This document shows positions 55,559-63,996 of a stretch of 64,000 nucleotides of DNA, piece by piece. The DNA is taken from the NCBI GenBank assembly GCA_904420125.1, contig CAJFUK010000047.1:51624-115623 (forward strand), written 5' to 3'. The DNA is from Candidatus Falkowella caecavicola (lineage in GTDB: Bacteria > Bacillota > Clostridia > Oscillospirales > Ruminococcaceae). Numbering within the stretch: position 1 is the first letter of the stretch; every line of letters starts with the position of its first letter. A program made the translations under genes and the position numbers. The notes beneath the pieces are model-generated. The model had not been told where the DNA came from and did not search any database. It saw nothing but the letters and a program-made list of their open reading frames with translations.

Positions 55559-55699
55559 TCAAAGAAAATTAAAAATTTCCGTCATTTTGACGGAAATCTT
55601 AACTGCTTTGTCGGATTTCTCAGACTGCCGGATTTTCTTCTTGCTTTCTTCAATCTCGGCGGTCAATTCCTTGCGATTTTTCTCTTCCGGTTTTGCCAT
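55559..55699 (-). CDS. Small charged protein, possible remnant of a DUF3847-like protein
   Basis: 46 residues: MAKPEEKNRKELTAEIEES, then KKKIRQSEKSDKAVKISVKMTEIFNFL. AAAGGATC is about nine bases upstream. The opening resembles DUF3847-type proteins of plasmid and conjugative-element mobilisation regions, which are ~90 residues, so this would be shortened. The 3' end overlaps the terminator hairpin at 55575-55597. Low confidence; could be coincidental. Confidence 0.35.
   Translation of the reverse strand: MAKPEEKNRKELTAEIEESKKKIRQSEKSDKAVKISVKMTEIFNFL
55575..55597 (-). terminator. Leftward terminator
   Basis: On the minus strand ATTTCCGTC-AAAAT-GACGGAAAT is followed by TTTTAATTTT. Perfect 9-bp stem, T-rich tail. 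It ends the small minus-strand gene. Confidence 0.8.
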
Positions 55700-55812
55700 A
55701 AGGGCTCGATCCTTTCTGTTCATAGGCATAGAAAAAGGACAGTCGATTTTCTCGGCTGCCCTTTTGGGTATGTTATTTAGTTTTTATTGTGTACTGCTCG
55801 ATAAATGGGAAT

Positions 55813-55914
55813 TTATTTCTTCTTTTTGGTCATAAGAGAACAACTGATTGCTGCCAATAAACCAATTAAAATCTATGGAAATGCTGCTCCAAAAAATCAC
55901 TAACCATACTTCAT
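55813..55914 (-). pseudogene. Decayed small membrane peptide
   Basis: One minus frame after AAGGAGG reads MKYG, two stops, FFGAAFP, one stop, then ILIGLLAAISCSLMTKKKK and a final stop. All three internal stops (TAG, TGA, TAG) are one base from Trp TGG. The repaired peptide would be a single-helix, lysine-tailed peptide of 33 residues, like type I toxin or holin-like peptides. This is inference from pattern only. Confidence 0.25.
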
Positions 55915-56487
55915 TCCTCCTTCAAAATTCGGATTTGTTGCTCTGTTTTTACCTAAAAGTATAACAGAGACTTTTAAACAAATTCACCACGATTCGCGTG
56001 ATATTGTTCGCAACGGTCTCTTTTCCTCTCTGCTTTTATTCCAACATAAACTTCGTTTCTTTATTACAAAAATGTGTCATGACATGTATGCAAATCGCCC
56101 AACAATGCAAAACGGCCACAAGCACGAGGTAAATCACCTTTTGCTTTGTGGCTGTTCTCAAGTTAGGAAATACTATTTGGTAAAACCGACGGAGTTCAGG
56201 CCATCGCTACTTATTTTGAAAAGAGACTTGCACGACTGCTCATTGCAGAATACAGGTTGAGTACAACCTTCTTCCGACTATTGCGTTTTTATAAAGGTCT
56301 GGAAAAATGCGCGTTTATCAGGACGGCCTTTTTGCGCAAAAAAATAATCGTTTTTATGCACGATCTGACAGCGGATTTTATTAATATTCTTTCATTATAT
56401 TCTTCCATATTATACTGAAATATTATGACAATGTCAAATAAACGGTGAAAATTTTTAATTGATATTTTAAATTCAGGCGAAAAACGC

Positions 56488-56517
56488 TTGTATCCGCTCC
56501 CTGCCATATGATAAAAT
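56488..56517 (+). promoter_or_regulatory. Possible promoter of the GH2 gene
   Basis: TTGTAT (56488-56493), 18 bases, TAAAAT (56512-56517). Leader of about 42 bases. Confidence 0.5.
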
Positions 56518-56565
56518 ACTGGTAAAAGACAGGCAGCATTTGCCGGATAGAAAGGAAGGATCAAA

Positions 56566-59500
56566 ATGGCGATTACAACAACGCGATATTTTAATGACGG
56601 ATGGCTGTTCCATCTGTTTGCGCTGGATGCCAATCCGGGAGCAGAAAAGCCGGATTTTGCAGACGAAAATTGGTCCGCAGTGGAAATTCCGCACGACTGG
56701 CTGATTCAGGATACGGCGCATCTGTATGCCAGCGGGGAAGGCTGGTATCGGAAACATTTTGCTGCCCCGGAAGAAGGAGAGCGTTTTTTCCTGCGTTTTG
56801 ACGGAGTCTATATGGACACGGCGGTATATGTCAACGGTCGGGAGGCTGCCCGCTGTCCGTATGGCTACTCCACCTTTACCGCAGATATTACCAGGCTGCT
56901 TTGTGCGGGAGAAAATGTTGTATCGGTTCGGGTACGGCACGAAAGCCCTAATACCCGCTGGTATTCCGGCGCAGGTATTTTCCGGAATGTACATCTGATC
57001 ACGGCCCCTGCACTGCATGTTCCGGCAGAGGGACTGTATATCCATACCAGCGGCACAGACGGCAGAATTTCGGTACAGGCCGAAGTGCAGAATTTCAAGA
57101 CAGAGGCGGATCACGCATGCCTCCAATTGGCCGTTTATTCCCCAGATGGACAGATTGTAGCCAGCACAGAACAGGCGCTATCCCTGCCGGCCGGGCAAAC
57201 GGTTTCTGCTTCTGCACAGATGGCGGTTTCCTCTCCGCTTCTTTGGGATCTGGATATGCCGAATATTTACCGCCTGCGCGCAGAACTGGTTCGGGATGGG
57301 GCGGCAGTGGATGTAGCGGAGTCCGTCTTTGGCTTTAAGGATGCGGTTTTTGATCCGGACAAGGGCTTTTGGCTGAATGGGCGGCCGGTCAAACTGCATG
57401 GGGTCTGCATGCATCATGATTTGGGATCGCTCGGTGCGGCATTTAATCCCTACGCTTTGGAGCGGCAGATGCGGATCATGAAGGAAATGGGTGTCAATGC
57501 GATCCGCACCTCTCATAATCCTCCGGCGCCGGAACTGATGGATATCTGTGACCGGATGGGGCTCCTGGTGGTTTCCGAGGCTTTTGACATGTGGGAAAGA
57601 GCGAAAACGGGAAAAGATTATGCACGTTTCTTTAAAGAATGGGCACACACGGATGTCACCCGCTGGGTACGCCGGGACCGCAATCATCCGAGCCTGCTCA
57701 TGTGGAGTATCGGCAATGAAATCTATGATACCCATGTCAGCCCTCACGGGCGGGAAATTGCGGAAAACCTGAAAGCCTGGGTGCGGGAATCCGATCCGCT
57801 GGAAAACGGTATGGTCACCGTGGGCTCCAATTATATGCGCTGGGAAAATGCCCAGAAAACTGCGGAAATTCTGGACTGTGTGGGGTATAACTATGCAGAG
57901 GATCTGTATGACGGCCACCATGCGCAGTACCCTGGTTGGCGGATTTACGGCAGCGAAACCGCCAGCGCCGTCCGCAGCCGCGGCATTTATCATTTTCCGG
58001 CCGATGCTTCTATCCTGACCCATCCGGATCAGCAGTGTTCCAGCCTGGATAACAGTGTGGTTTCCTGGGGGAGCAGCGCTGTGCATGCCTGGACGGAAGA
58101 CAGGAATCGTCCCTTTGTTGGCGGACAGTTTATTTGGACCGGGTTTGACTATATCGGGGAGCCCACCCCTTATAATACCAAAAACTCCTATTTCGGCATT
58201 GTCGACACGGCCGGTTTCCCAAAGGACATTTATTACTTTTATCAATCCGCATGGACCGGGAAACCCATGCTGCATCTGTTCCCGTATTGGGACTGGAATG
58301 AAGGCCAGGAAATCCCGGTCACGATCTATACCAATGCGCCCAAAACCGAGCTGTTCCTAAACGGCCGATCTTTAGGCACGCAGGAGATTGACCATGCCGC
58401 CGGAGACAGGCCATTTGCACAGTTTACGGTGCCCTATGAAAAAGGGGTGCTGACGGCCAGGGGATATGATGCAAACGGGAATTTGATTGCTGAAGCAAGG
58501 AGATCCTCTTTTGGCAATCCAGCAGCGATTATCCTTTCTCCGGAGCAGGAACGGATCCCGGCGGATGGACGTGCGCTTGCGTTCGTTGCGATTTCCATGC
58601 AGGATGCAGACGGTGAACCGGTGGAAAACGCGCGTAACCGGGTATCTGTTTCCGTCACAGGCGCCGGCCGGCTGGTCGGGTTGGACAACGGGGATTCCAC
58701 CGATTACGACAGCTATAAGGGGACCAGCCGGCGGCTGTTCAGCGGTAAGCTGCTGGCCGTCATACAGTCGAACGGAACCGCCGGTGAGATCTGTCTGCGG
58801 GTTTCTTCAGAAGGACTGCCGGATGCCGAAATCAGGCTGTATGCCGAACCGGCGGTCATCCCGGAGGGGATCTCTGTAGTTTGCACCCCGCCGGTTGAAA
58901 ACGGATATTCGGAGATCCCGGTCAGGCGGGTGGAACTGTCTTTTGAAAAGGGGAGCGCGACGCTCACTCCTGATGCGCCGGATGCAGTTGTCTGTGCAAA
59001 ATTCCTGCCGGCAAACAGCAGTTACCGGGAGCTGACCTGGCGTGCGGTGATGGATGCCGGAGAGGATACCTACATCGCCGTATTAGAACCCGAAGGAGAC
59101 AGGGTTCGGGTATGCGGCCGGGGCGACGGCCATTTCCGTTTGCAGGCGTGTTGCAACAACGGCAGTGCATTTCCTCAACTTATGGCTGATCGTGAATTTA
59201 CCATCACCGGAATGGGCGAGGCGACCCGGAATCCATATGAAAAAATTAATGCTGTCGGATACAGTGCCGCCTCCCAGCCGTTTGGTTTTGAAAGCGGGGG
59301 CTGCCTCAGTTGTCCGGACAACAGCTACGTTGTTTATTCGATGCTGGATTTCGGGGAAAACGGCTGTGGGCCTGAAATGACTATATATACAGGAAATAAC
59401 GCAGATCATCCCCAGGAAGTAGAAATCTGGGAAGGGACGCCGGATCAGGATGGTCGGAAAATCATGGTGTTTGAAGCGCCGAGTGACGGCGGGTGGAATT

Positions 59501-59991
59501 CTGCAAATCCCTACCGCTGTGTTCTGCCGGAAAACCTGCAGGGAATAAAAACGCTGAGTTTTGTTTTTAAAAAGTGGATGATTTTCGGCGGATTTTCCTT
59601 TACGCCAGCTGCTTCGCGTGCGCTGCAGCAAAATGCCGCTGCGGATTGCCGCGCTGTTTATGGGGACGATTACCGGATGGAGGAGCGGGACGGCCGCCGG
59701 ATTGTGGCTGGCATCGGGAACAATGTCGTGCTCACCTTCAAAGATTTTGATTTTGGAACAGAAGGTGTTGATCAGGTTACGGTACGGGGATGGACGCCCA
59801 ACCCGCTCAACACCATCCAGCTTCGTTGTGAACGGGAGACTGGTCAGGAAATCTCCCTGCTGGAATTTACCGGGACAGAGGCAATGACTGAGCAAACCTT
59901 CGCCATTCGGCCCATTTCCGGCAAATGCACCATTCATTTTGTCTTCCTGCCGGGCAGCGCCTTTGATTTTGACTGGTTCCGTTTTTCCTGA
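56566..59991 (+). CDS. Large GH2 beta-galactosidase-type glycosidase
   Basis: 1141 residues, no signal peptide. Domain order: sugar-binding jelly roll (1-150, WYRKHFAAPEEGERFFLRFDGVYMDTAVYVNG), Ig-like (150-265), TIM barrel (265-570) with RTSHNPPAPELMDICDRMGLLVVSEAFDMW and acid/base MWSIGNEIYD, nucleophile in YGSETASA; then DUF4982-type (GKPMLHLFPYWDWNEG), an Ig-like/GH2 C-terminal domain (PADGRALAFVAISMQDADG) and a ~230-residue C-terminal module with CBM6-like sandwich pattern. Substrate is beta-galactoside or a related beta-glycoside; exact specificity cannot be told. AGAAAGGAAGG precedes ATG 56566. Confidence 0.92.
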   Translation: MAITTTRYFNDGWLFHLFALDANPGAEKPDFADENWSAVEIPHDWLIQDTAHLYASGEGWYRKHFAAPEEGERFFLRFDGVYMDTAVYVNGREAARCPYGYSTFTADITRLLCAGENVVSVRVRHESPNTRWYSGAGIFRNVHLITAPALHVPAEGLYIHTSGTDGRISVQAEVQNFKTEADHACLQLAVYSPDGQIVASTEQALSLPAGQTVSASAQMAVSSPLLWDLDMPNIYRLRAELVRDGAAVDVAESVFGFKDAVFDPDKGFWLNGRPVKLHGVCMHHDLGSLGAAFNPYALERQMRIMKEMGVNAIRTSHNPPAPELMDICDRMGLLVVSEAFDMWERAKTGKDYARFFKEWAHTDVTRWVRRDRNHPSLLMWSIGNEIYDTHVSPHGREIAENLKAWVRESDPLENGMVTVGSNYMRWENAQKTAEILDCVGYNYAEDLYDGHHAQYPGWRIYGSETASAVRSRGIYHFPADASILTHPDQQCSSLDNSVVSWGSSAVHAWTEDRNRPFVGGQFIWTGFDYIGEPTPYNTKNSYFGIVDTAGFPKDIYYFYQSAWTGKPMLHLFPYWDWNEGQEIPVTIYTNAPKTELFLNGRSLGTQEIDHAAGDRPFAQFTVPYEKGVLTARGYDANGNLIAEARRSSFGNPAAIILSPEQERIPADGRALAFVAISMQDADGEPVENARNRVSVSVTGAGRLVGLDNGDSTDYDSYKGTSRRLFSGKLLAVIQSNGTAGEICLRVSSEGLPDAEIRLYAEPAVIPEGISVVCTPPVENGYSEIPVRRVELSFEKGSATLTPDAPDAVVCAKFLPANSSYRELTWRAVMDAGEDTYIAVLEPEGDRVRVCGRGDGHFRLQACCNNGSAFPQLMADREFTITGMGEATRNPYEKINAVGYSAASQPFGFESGGCLSCPDNSYVVYSMLDFGENGCGPEMTIYTGNNADHPQEVEIWEGTPDQDGRKIMVFEAPSDGGWNSANPYRCVLPENLQGIKTLSFVFKKWMIFGGFSFTPAASRALQQNAAADCRAVYGDDYRMEERDGRRIVAGIGNNVVLTFKDFDFGTEGVDQVTVRGWTPNPLNTIQLRCERETGQEISLLEFTGTEAMTEQTFAIRPISGKCTIHFVFLPGSAFDFDWFRFS

Positions 59992-60075
59992 CAAAAAGAA
60001 TGTATCATCCATGGGCAGCGGTTTGACGCCGTCCATACCCCTATTTGAAAAGCCGGCTGTCAAAAAACAGCCAAC

Positions 60076-60121
60076 AAAAATATCCGGGCGCGAACCTATC
60101 TTTTCGCGCCCGGATATTTTT
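60076..60121. terminator. Terminator after the GH2 gene
   Basis: AAAAATATCCGGGCGCGAA pairs with TTCGCGCCCGGATATTTTT, a perfect 19-bp stem with an 8-base loop. Works in both directions. Confidence 0.92.
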
Positions 60122-60197
60122 GTGTATTTCGTAAGAGGATGGAGAAAATATCTATAGAAACTCAATTATATAGAGAAGTATATCAAAGGGGGATCCT

Positions 60198-60869
60198 ATG
60201 CTGATCGAATTAAAGGATATTTATAAGATCTATCAAACAGGGGATAGTGAAGTGCGGGCGCTCAACGGCGTCAGCCTTTCGGTATCTCAGGGTGAATTTG
60301 TCGCTGTGATCGGAAGCTCTGGTTCCGGAAAATCCACATTAATGAATATGCTGGGCTGTCTGGACATTCCGACCAGCGGCAGGTATTGCCTGGATGGAAA
60401 AGATGTTTCCGAAATGGACGACAATGCGCTGTCTGATATCCGAAATAAAAAAATCGGGTTTATTTTCCAAAGTTTTAATCTGATTCCCAGTCTGAATGCA
60501 CTGGAAAATGTCGAACTGCCTTTAATCTATCGCCGGATCGGCAAAGCCGAACGGCGGGAACTCGCAGAAGAAGCACTCCGTCGGGTAGGGCTTGCAGAAC
60601 GAATGCGGCATCGGCCGTCACAGATGTCGGGCGGTCAGCAGCAGCGGGTTGCGATTGCAAGGGCAATTGCCGCGCGACCGCCGATCCTTCTGGCAGATGA
60701 GCCCACCGGTAATCTGGACAGTCAGTCCGGTGCGGAAATCGTTCGCATCCTGCATGAACTTCATCAGGAGGGCAAAACCGTCATTCTGATTACCCATGAT
60801 CATACCCTGGCACAGACCGCCGGTCGTATCATTCAGATTGCAGACGGAAAGATCGCCCGAACGGCCTGA
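60198..60869 (+). CDS. ABC transporter ATP-binding protein (MacB/LolD type), no permease beside it
   Basis: 223 residues. Walker A GSSGSGKSTLMNMLG, Q-loop FIFQSFNLIPSLNALENVELPLIYR, signature MSGGQQQRVAIARAIA, Walker B ILLADEPTGNLDSQSG and H-loop THDHTLAQ. The spacing and LIPxLNALENVELPL are typical of MacB/LolD/FtsE-like ATPases that pair with FtsX-type permeases for peptide, lipoprotein or antibiotic export. The upstream gene is GH2 and the next gene is convergent, so the membrane partner must be elsewhere. GGGGGATCC precedes ATG 60198. Stop codons of this gene and the GH66 gene are three bases apart. Confidence 0.92.
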   Translation: MLIELKDIYKIYQTGDSEVRALNGVSLSVSQGEFVAVIGSSGSGKSTLMNMLGCLDIPTSGRYCLDGKDVSEMDDNALSDIRNKKIGFIFQSFNLIPSLNALENVELPLIYRRIGKAERRELAEEALRRVGLAERMRHRPSQMSGGQQQRVAIARAIAARPPILLADEPTGNLDSQSGAEIVRILHELHQEGKTVILITHDHTLAQTAGRIIQIADGKIARTA

Positions 60870-60872
60870 TCA

Positions 60873-62816
60873 CTATTTTTGGGAGAATACCAGCATGTCC
60901 CAGTATTCCAAAGAGGGCAGCTCAAATTCCACATATTCTCCTTTGCTGTCTGTGCCGGTCCGGAACAAAAGCGGCCGGGGAATCCCTTCCTGCGTGTCCG
61001 GACTGGCGACCCAGACCGCGGACACATCCGGCAGGTATACCCGGACCGGCAGGTTCTCCAGCAACGGCGGGGCCGGCCGGTCTGCATTGGTGTCAGCCCA
61101 CTGTATATCTTCCTGACCGACCAGGTTGATCAGGTGCAAAATATACAGATTTTCGGCTGTGTTTTGTTTGGAAAAGGCCCAGATTGTATCTGCCTGGGCG
61201 GTTTCTGCAATGGTCCGCCCCGCAATCTGTACGGGAAAAGAGCTTTCCCGAAGGTCTGTTCCACGAAGGAGATTCTGATAGGCTACACCAAAATGGTTCA
61301 GCGATTCAGTTGCCTCCCGCAGACTATCGGTCATCCGCAGGTGGGTTCCGGGATAGTATTCGCTGGAAAGCATCCCGTTATCGCCCAGTTCCATATGGAA
61401 CCCTCCGTTTGCCAGAATAACGGCATCCGTCATTCGTACACCCGGCTCGTTAAAAAAGGCGCCGCCGTTTTTCGCATGCTGGTAGTTCATATAGGCCGCA
61501 AGGACCACCCCGCGTTCGCCGCCGGTTTGTTGCAGCATTCCATCCAGCCGTTCTTTCAGCGCATTGTAATCCGGATGGTCAGAGGGCCAGCATTCCATGA
61601 AGAGAAAGGGAACACCCTCCAGCCCGGATGTTTGGGTTAGCCCGTATCCACCGACCGGATTGACCAGCAGCGGTACGGAAAACCCTGCCTGTGCCAGCCC
61701 GTCCTGCAGGTTTTGCAAAAAAACTGCATAGGTCTGGTCCAGAGCAACCGGATTGCCAAAATAGTCGTATCGCGTGCCCCGGTTGCCTAATGTATCGACC
61801 AGAATACCGTCAAACGGATAAACCTGTAAAAAATCCTGAAAGGCCTGTATGTAATGCGCCTGCCACGACGGATCCGCCGGGTTAAAAAGCCATAAACGGT
61901 CTGTTTCCCAGCCCGCCGGAAGGGCGTGAAAATCCTGCTCCTGATGGTTTGGATCCCGATACAGGCCCCATTCCGGGGAAATGCCGGAAGCAGTATACCC
62001 CGTATATGCGCCGTACATTAAATTATACATAAAACAAGACATGCCATACCCTTTGGCCGCAGACAGCATATCCTGGAGTGTCTGTGCCGATACCGGATTT
62101 TTGGCTAATGTCTGATATTCGGCAGCCGGCTTGTCAGGCGTACCGGCTAAAGGATATTCATGACGGTCCATAAAATCCTGGAAATACAGAAGATTGATAT
62201 GCTGATCTGCCAATGGTTTCAGGATCGCCTGGCTTTGCGCAGCGGTGCGGACATCCATGTCTCCCGCAATATAAGCCATCCTTGGGAACCGGCTGCTGTC
62301 TGAAGAACAGTCAATGGCGTTCATGTAATAATCGGCCAGGGTACCATCCGGCAATATAAAGTAGGTTTCCAGTCCATATCCGTTAAAATCTTCTTCCGGC
62401 AAACAGATAGAAAAGGAAATCTTCGCAGAAGAGATATTGCGAGAGACTTCTCGCAGTATTTCTCCGCAAAACACCAGACGAACCTTCAGTGTCCCTGCCA
62501 GGGAACCGTTGAACGGATTTTGCAGATGGATGGAGATTTGTGCTCGCTCTCCGGGCTGATAAACGCTGCGATTGGTGCAAACATCTAAAATATAAGGCGT
62601 TTCCGGTCGCTCTGGCAATTCTTCTTCCAGAAGACGCAGGCGGGACTCCTGAATGGAGCTATTTTGGCCTGACGGCACAAAAGCAATAGCATCCGTCTGC
62701 GTATTTTCTGCGGCAAATGCCGTCTGGACCGGCACAGGCGGGGCCGGATATCCGGCGGATAGCACGGCGGCCAGCAAGACACTTGTTAAAACGATTTTGG
62801 AAACAGATGAAAGCAT
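60873..62816 (-). CDS. Secreted GH66 dextranase-type enzyme
   Basis: 647 residues with a Sec signal peptide (MLSSVSKIVLTSVLLAAVLSAG, cleavage near AFA-AEN, residue 35). Then a beta-sandwich (YILDVCTNRSVYQPGERAQISIHLQNPF) and a TIM barrel. FDGILVDTLGNRG has the probable nucleophile Asp341 and FLFMECWPSDHPDY the probable acid Glu408, as in dextranases and cycloisomaltooligosaccharide glucanotransferases. The C-terminal domain (VWVASPD, VEFELPSLEYWDMLVF) is a beta-sandwich. It would cleave alpha-1,6-glucan outside the cell. GGAGG precedes ATG 62816. No cell-wall anchor motif is seen. Confidence 0.88.
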   Translation of the reverse strand: MLSSVSKIVLTSVLLAAVLSAGYPAPPVPVQTAFAAENTQTDAIAFVPSGQNSSIQESRLRLLEEELPERPETPYILDVCTNRSVYQPGERAQISIHLQNPFNGSLAGTLKVRLVFCGEILREVSRNISSAKISFSICLPEEDFNGYGLETYFILPDGTLADYYMNAIDCSSDSSRFPRMAYIAGDMDVRTAAQSQAILKPLADQHINLLYFQDFMDRHEYPLAGTPDKPAAEYQTLAKNPVSAQTLQDMLSAAKGYGMSCFMYNLMYGAYTGYTASGISPEWGLYRDPNHQEQDFHALPAGWETDRLWLFNPADPSWQAHYIQAFQDFLQVYPFDGILVDTLGNRGTRYDYFGNPVALDQTYAVFLQNLQDGLAQAGFSVPLLVNPVGGYGLTQTSGLEGVPFLFMECWPSDHPDYNALKERLDGMLQQTGGERGVVLAAYMNYQHAKNGGAFFNEPGVRMTDAVILANGGFHMELGDNGMLSSEYYPGTHLRMTDSLREATESLNHFGVAYQNLLRGTDLRESSFPVQIAGRTIAETAQADTIWAFSKQNTAENLYILHLINLVGQEDIQWADTNADRPAPPLLENLPVRVYLPDVSAVWVASPDTQEGIPRPLLFRTGTDSKGEYVEFELPSLEYWDMLVFSQK

Positions 62817-62978
62817 TGTGACCGCCCCTCCTTCTTTAAAATGGTTTTTCGGAAAACCTGTCCAACGAAATGTGTAAATATCTTGCTTTTTTGTAAGATT
62901 TCTTTAATTCAAGCATGCCATAAATTGTCGATAAAAGCAAGCGGCAATATGTGGAAGGCAATTTGTATTTTTCTGTTA

Positions 62979-63016
62979 CAAAGAAAAAATTCCGCGGTTA
63001 TGGGATTTTTTCTTTG
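62979..63016. repeat. AT-rich 12-bp hairpin upstream of GH66
   Basis: CAAAGAAAAAAT (62979-62990) and ATTTTTTCTTTG (63005-63016), 14-base loop with CCGCGG. On the + strand TTTTTTAATAAG follows, so it looks like a terminator for which no rightward gene is left. The rest of 62817-63151 is AT-rich leader DNA of GH66 without other features. Confidence 0.5.
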
Positions 63017-63151
63017 TTTTTTAATAAGGCCTGTTATTTGGAAATTTTTTGTATCCTTCTTTGCGTAAAAAAGCACACATAAGGAAGGGACAACCAGCAA
63101 TTTTTATCAAAATATTAGCAAAAATAAAAGAGAAATTATGAAAAATCCGGT

Positions 63152-63180
63152 TGACGAATTCAAAAATTTTGTGTATACTA
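63152..63180 (+). promoter_or_regulatory. Promoter of tRNA-Gly
   Basis: TTGACG (63152-63157), 17 bases, TATACT (63175-63180), about 11 bases before the mature tRNA 5' end. Strong. Confidence 0.9.
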
Positions 63181-63190
63181 AAAATGTTAC

Positions 63191-63264
63191 GCGGGTGTAG
63201 TTTAGTGGTAGAACATCAGCTTCCCAAGCTGAGAGTGTGGGTTCGATTCCCATCACCCGCTCCA
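63191..63264 (+). tRNA. tRNA-Gly (CCC)
   Basis: Cloverleaf: acceptor GCGGGTG with CACCCGC, D-arm GTTTAGTGGTAGAAC, anticodon stem TCAGC/GCTGA around TTCCCAA (anticodon CCC), T-arm GTGGG-TTCGATT-CCCAT. Discriminator is T, as in tRNA-Gly, and CCA is genomically encoded. A promoter and terminator are adjacent, so it is a single-gene unit. Confidence 0.97.
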
Positions 63265-63283
63265 ACGGCGAGTAGCCGCTTTG

Positions 63284-63319
63284 AAATCGTACACCTGTTA
63301 CGGGTGTACGATTTTTTTG
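63284..63319 (+). terminator. Terminator after tRNA-Gly
   Basis: AATCGTACACC and GGTGTACGATT pair around TGTTACG; seven T follow. Strong. Confidence 0.92.
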
Positions 63320-63635
63320 CCTGTTTGAAAGACCTCCGTGTGAACCGTTTCGTACACATGGGGATAAGCAATATGAAACTGCCTCAAGGTTCAGTGTTCA
63401 AAAAAACGGGGGAATGACATAATATAGGGACGTATTATCAGTAAAAGTGTGTCCACAAGATCAATGGGGCTGTCGAAAATGCCTATTACGGGTTCGCATT
63501 TTTTGTGCAGAGGCGGTGTGGAAGGGGAGTGGGAACGGCCGATGCCGAGGATTTTTTAATGGTCATTTTAGAGGCTCAACGACGTGTTATGTCGAAAAAA
63601 ACAATATGGATGCAGTTATTTTTTATGTAGGGATT

Positions 63636-63663
63636 TGCGCACCGGTTTCGGTGCGCATTTTTT
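63636..63663 (+). terminator. Terminator-like hairpin
   Basis: TGCGCACCG-GTTT-CGGTGCGCA then TTTTTT. Perfect 9-bp GC-rich stem. No gene is seen upstream on this strand. Confidence 0.85.
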
Positions 63664-63711
63664 ATAGAAACAGCATGTATCGGAGACAAGCCCTGTGAGG
63701 GAAGGACTCGA

Positions 63712-63739
63712 ACACAATGCGGCGGCTACGCATAGAATA
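63712..63739 (+). promoter_or_regulatory. Sigma-K-type promoter
   Basis: AC (63712-63713), 17 bases, CATAGAATA (63731-63739), matching the mother-cell sigma-K pattern AC-N16/17-CATANNNTA. It lies 53 bases before the collagen-like gene, which fits a late sporulation surface protein. Confidence 0.55.
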
Positions 63740-63792
63740 GAATAACCGAGTACTGGACAGGTACCGGTAACTTTAACTGAGGAGGATTCATT

Positions 63793-63996
63793 GTGAAGAT
63801 ATATCATTGCGGCGATGGCGGCTGCAACTGTTCTGGATCAGAACATTGTCCGGAACATCGTCCTGAACCATGCTGTTGCATCTGTCCCGGCCCGACAGGC
63901 CCAACGGGCCCGTCAGGAGCAACTGCTCCGTCAATATATGCACAACACGGAAATTGCCGTAACCATGCGGCTTTCCACTATCTTAAAGACAATTAA
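63793..63996 (+). CDS. Short collagen-like, cysteine-rich protein (possible exosporium protein)
   Basis: 67 residues from a GTG behind GAGGAGG. The N-terminus is Cys-rich (YHCGDGGCNCSGSEHC, PCCCICPG), then GPTGPTGPSG collagen-type Gly-X-Y triplets that stop after three or four repeats; the tail (ATAPSIYAQHGNCRNHAAFHYLKDN) is unrelated to known collagen tails. Exosporium proteins of the BclA type use such Cys/GPT leaders, but with far longer collagen runs, so this may be a truncated or frameshifted copy. The stop at 63994-63996 is very near the window end. Confidence 0.6.
   Translation: MKIYHCGDGGCNCSGSEHCPEHRPEPCCCICPGPTGPTGPSGATAPSIYAQHGNCRNHAAFHYLKDN

Larger units (their letters stand above)
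55350..56487. other. Degraded accessory region
   Basis: About 1.1 kb between aspS and the GH2 gene. It holds the yidC fragment, a small minus frame ending in a terminator, a stop-broken membrane peptide, and an imperfect hairpin GCCACAAGC with GCTTTGTGGC around 56114-56154. Looks like the debris of a former mobile or plasmid-like segment. Confidence 0.45.
63265..63711. other. Gene-free spacer after the tRNA
   Basis: Contains the tRNA terminator (63284-63319) and a second intrinsic-looking terminator (63636-63663). The open frames here have no gene features. Short 'AAATGC...GCATTT' pairings recur, possibly decayed terminators. Confidence 0.5.

Noticed and set aside
63151..63417. 88-codon open frame over the tRNA
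   Set aside because: Covers the tRNA promoter, the tRNA-Gly gene and its terminator; spurious.
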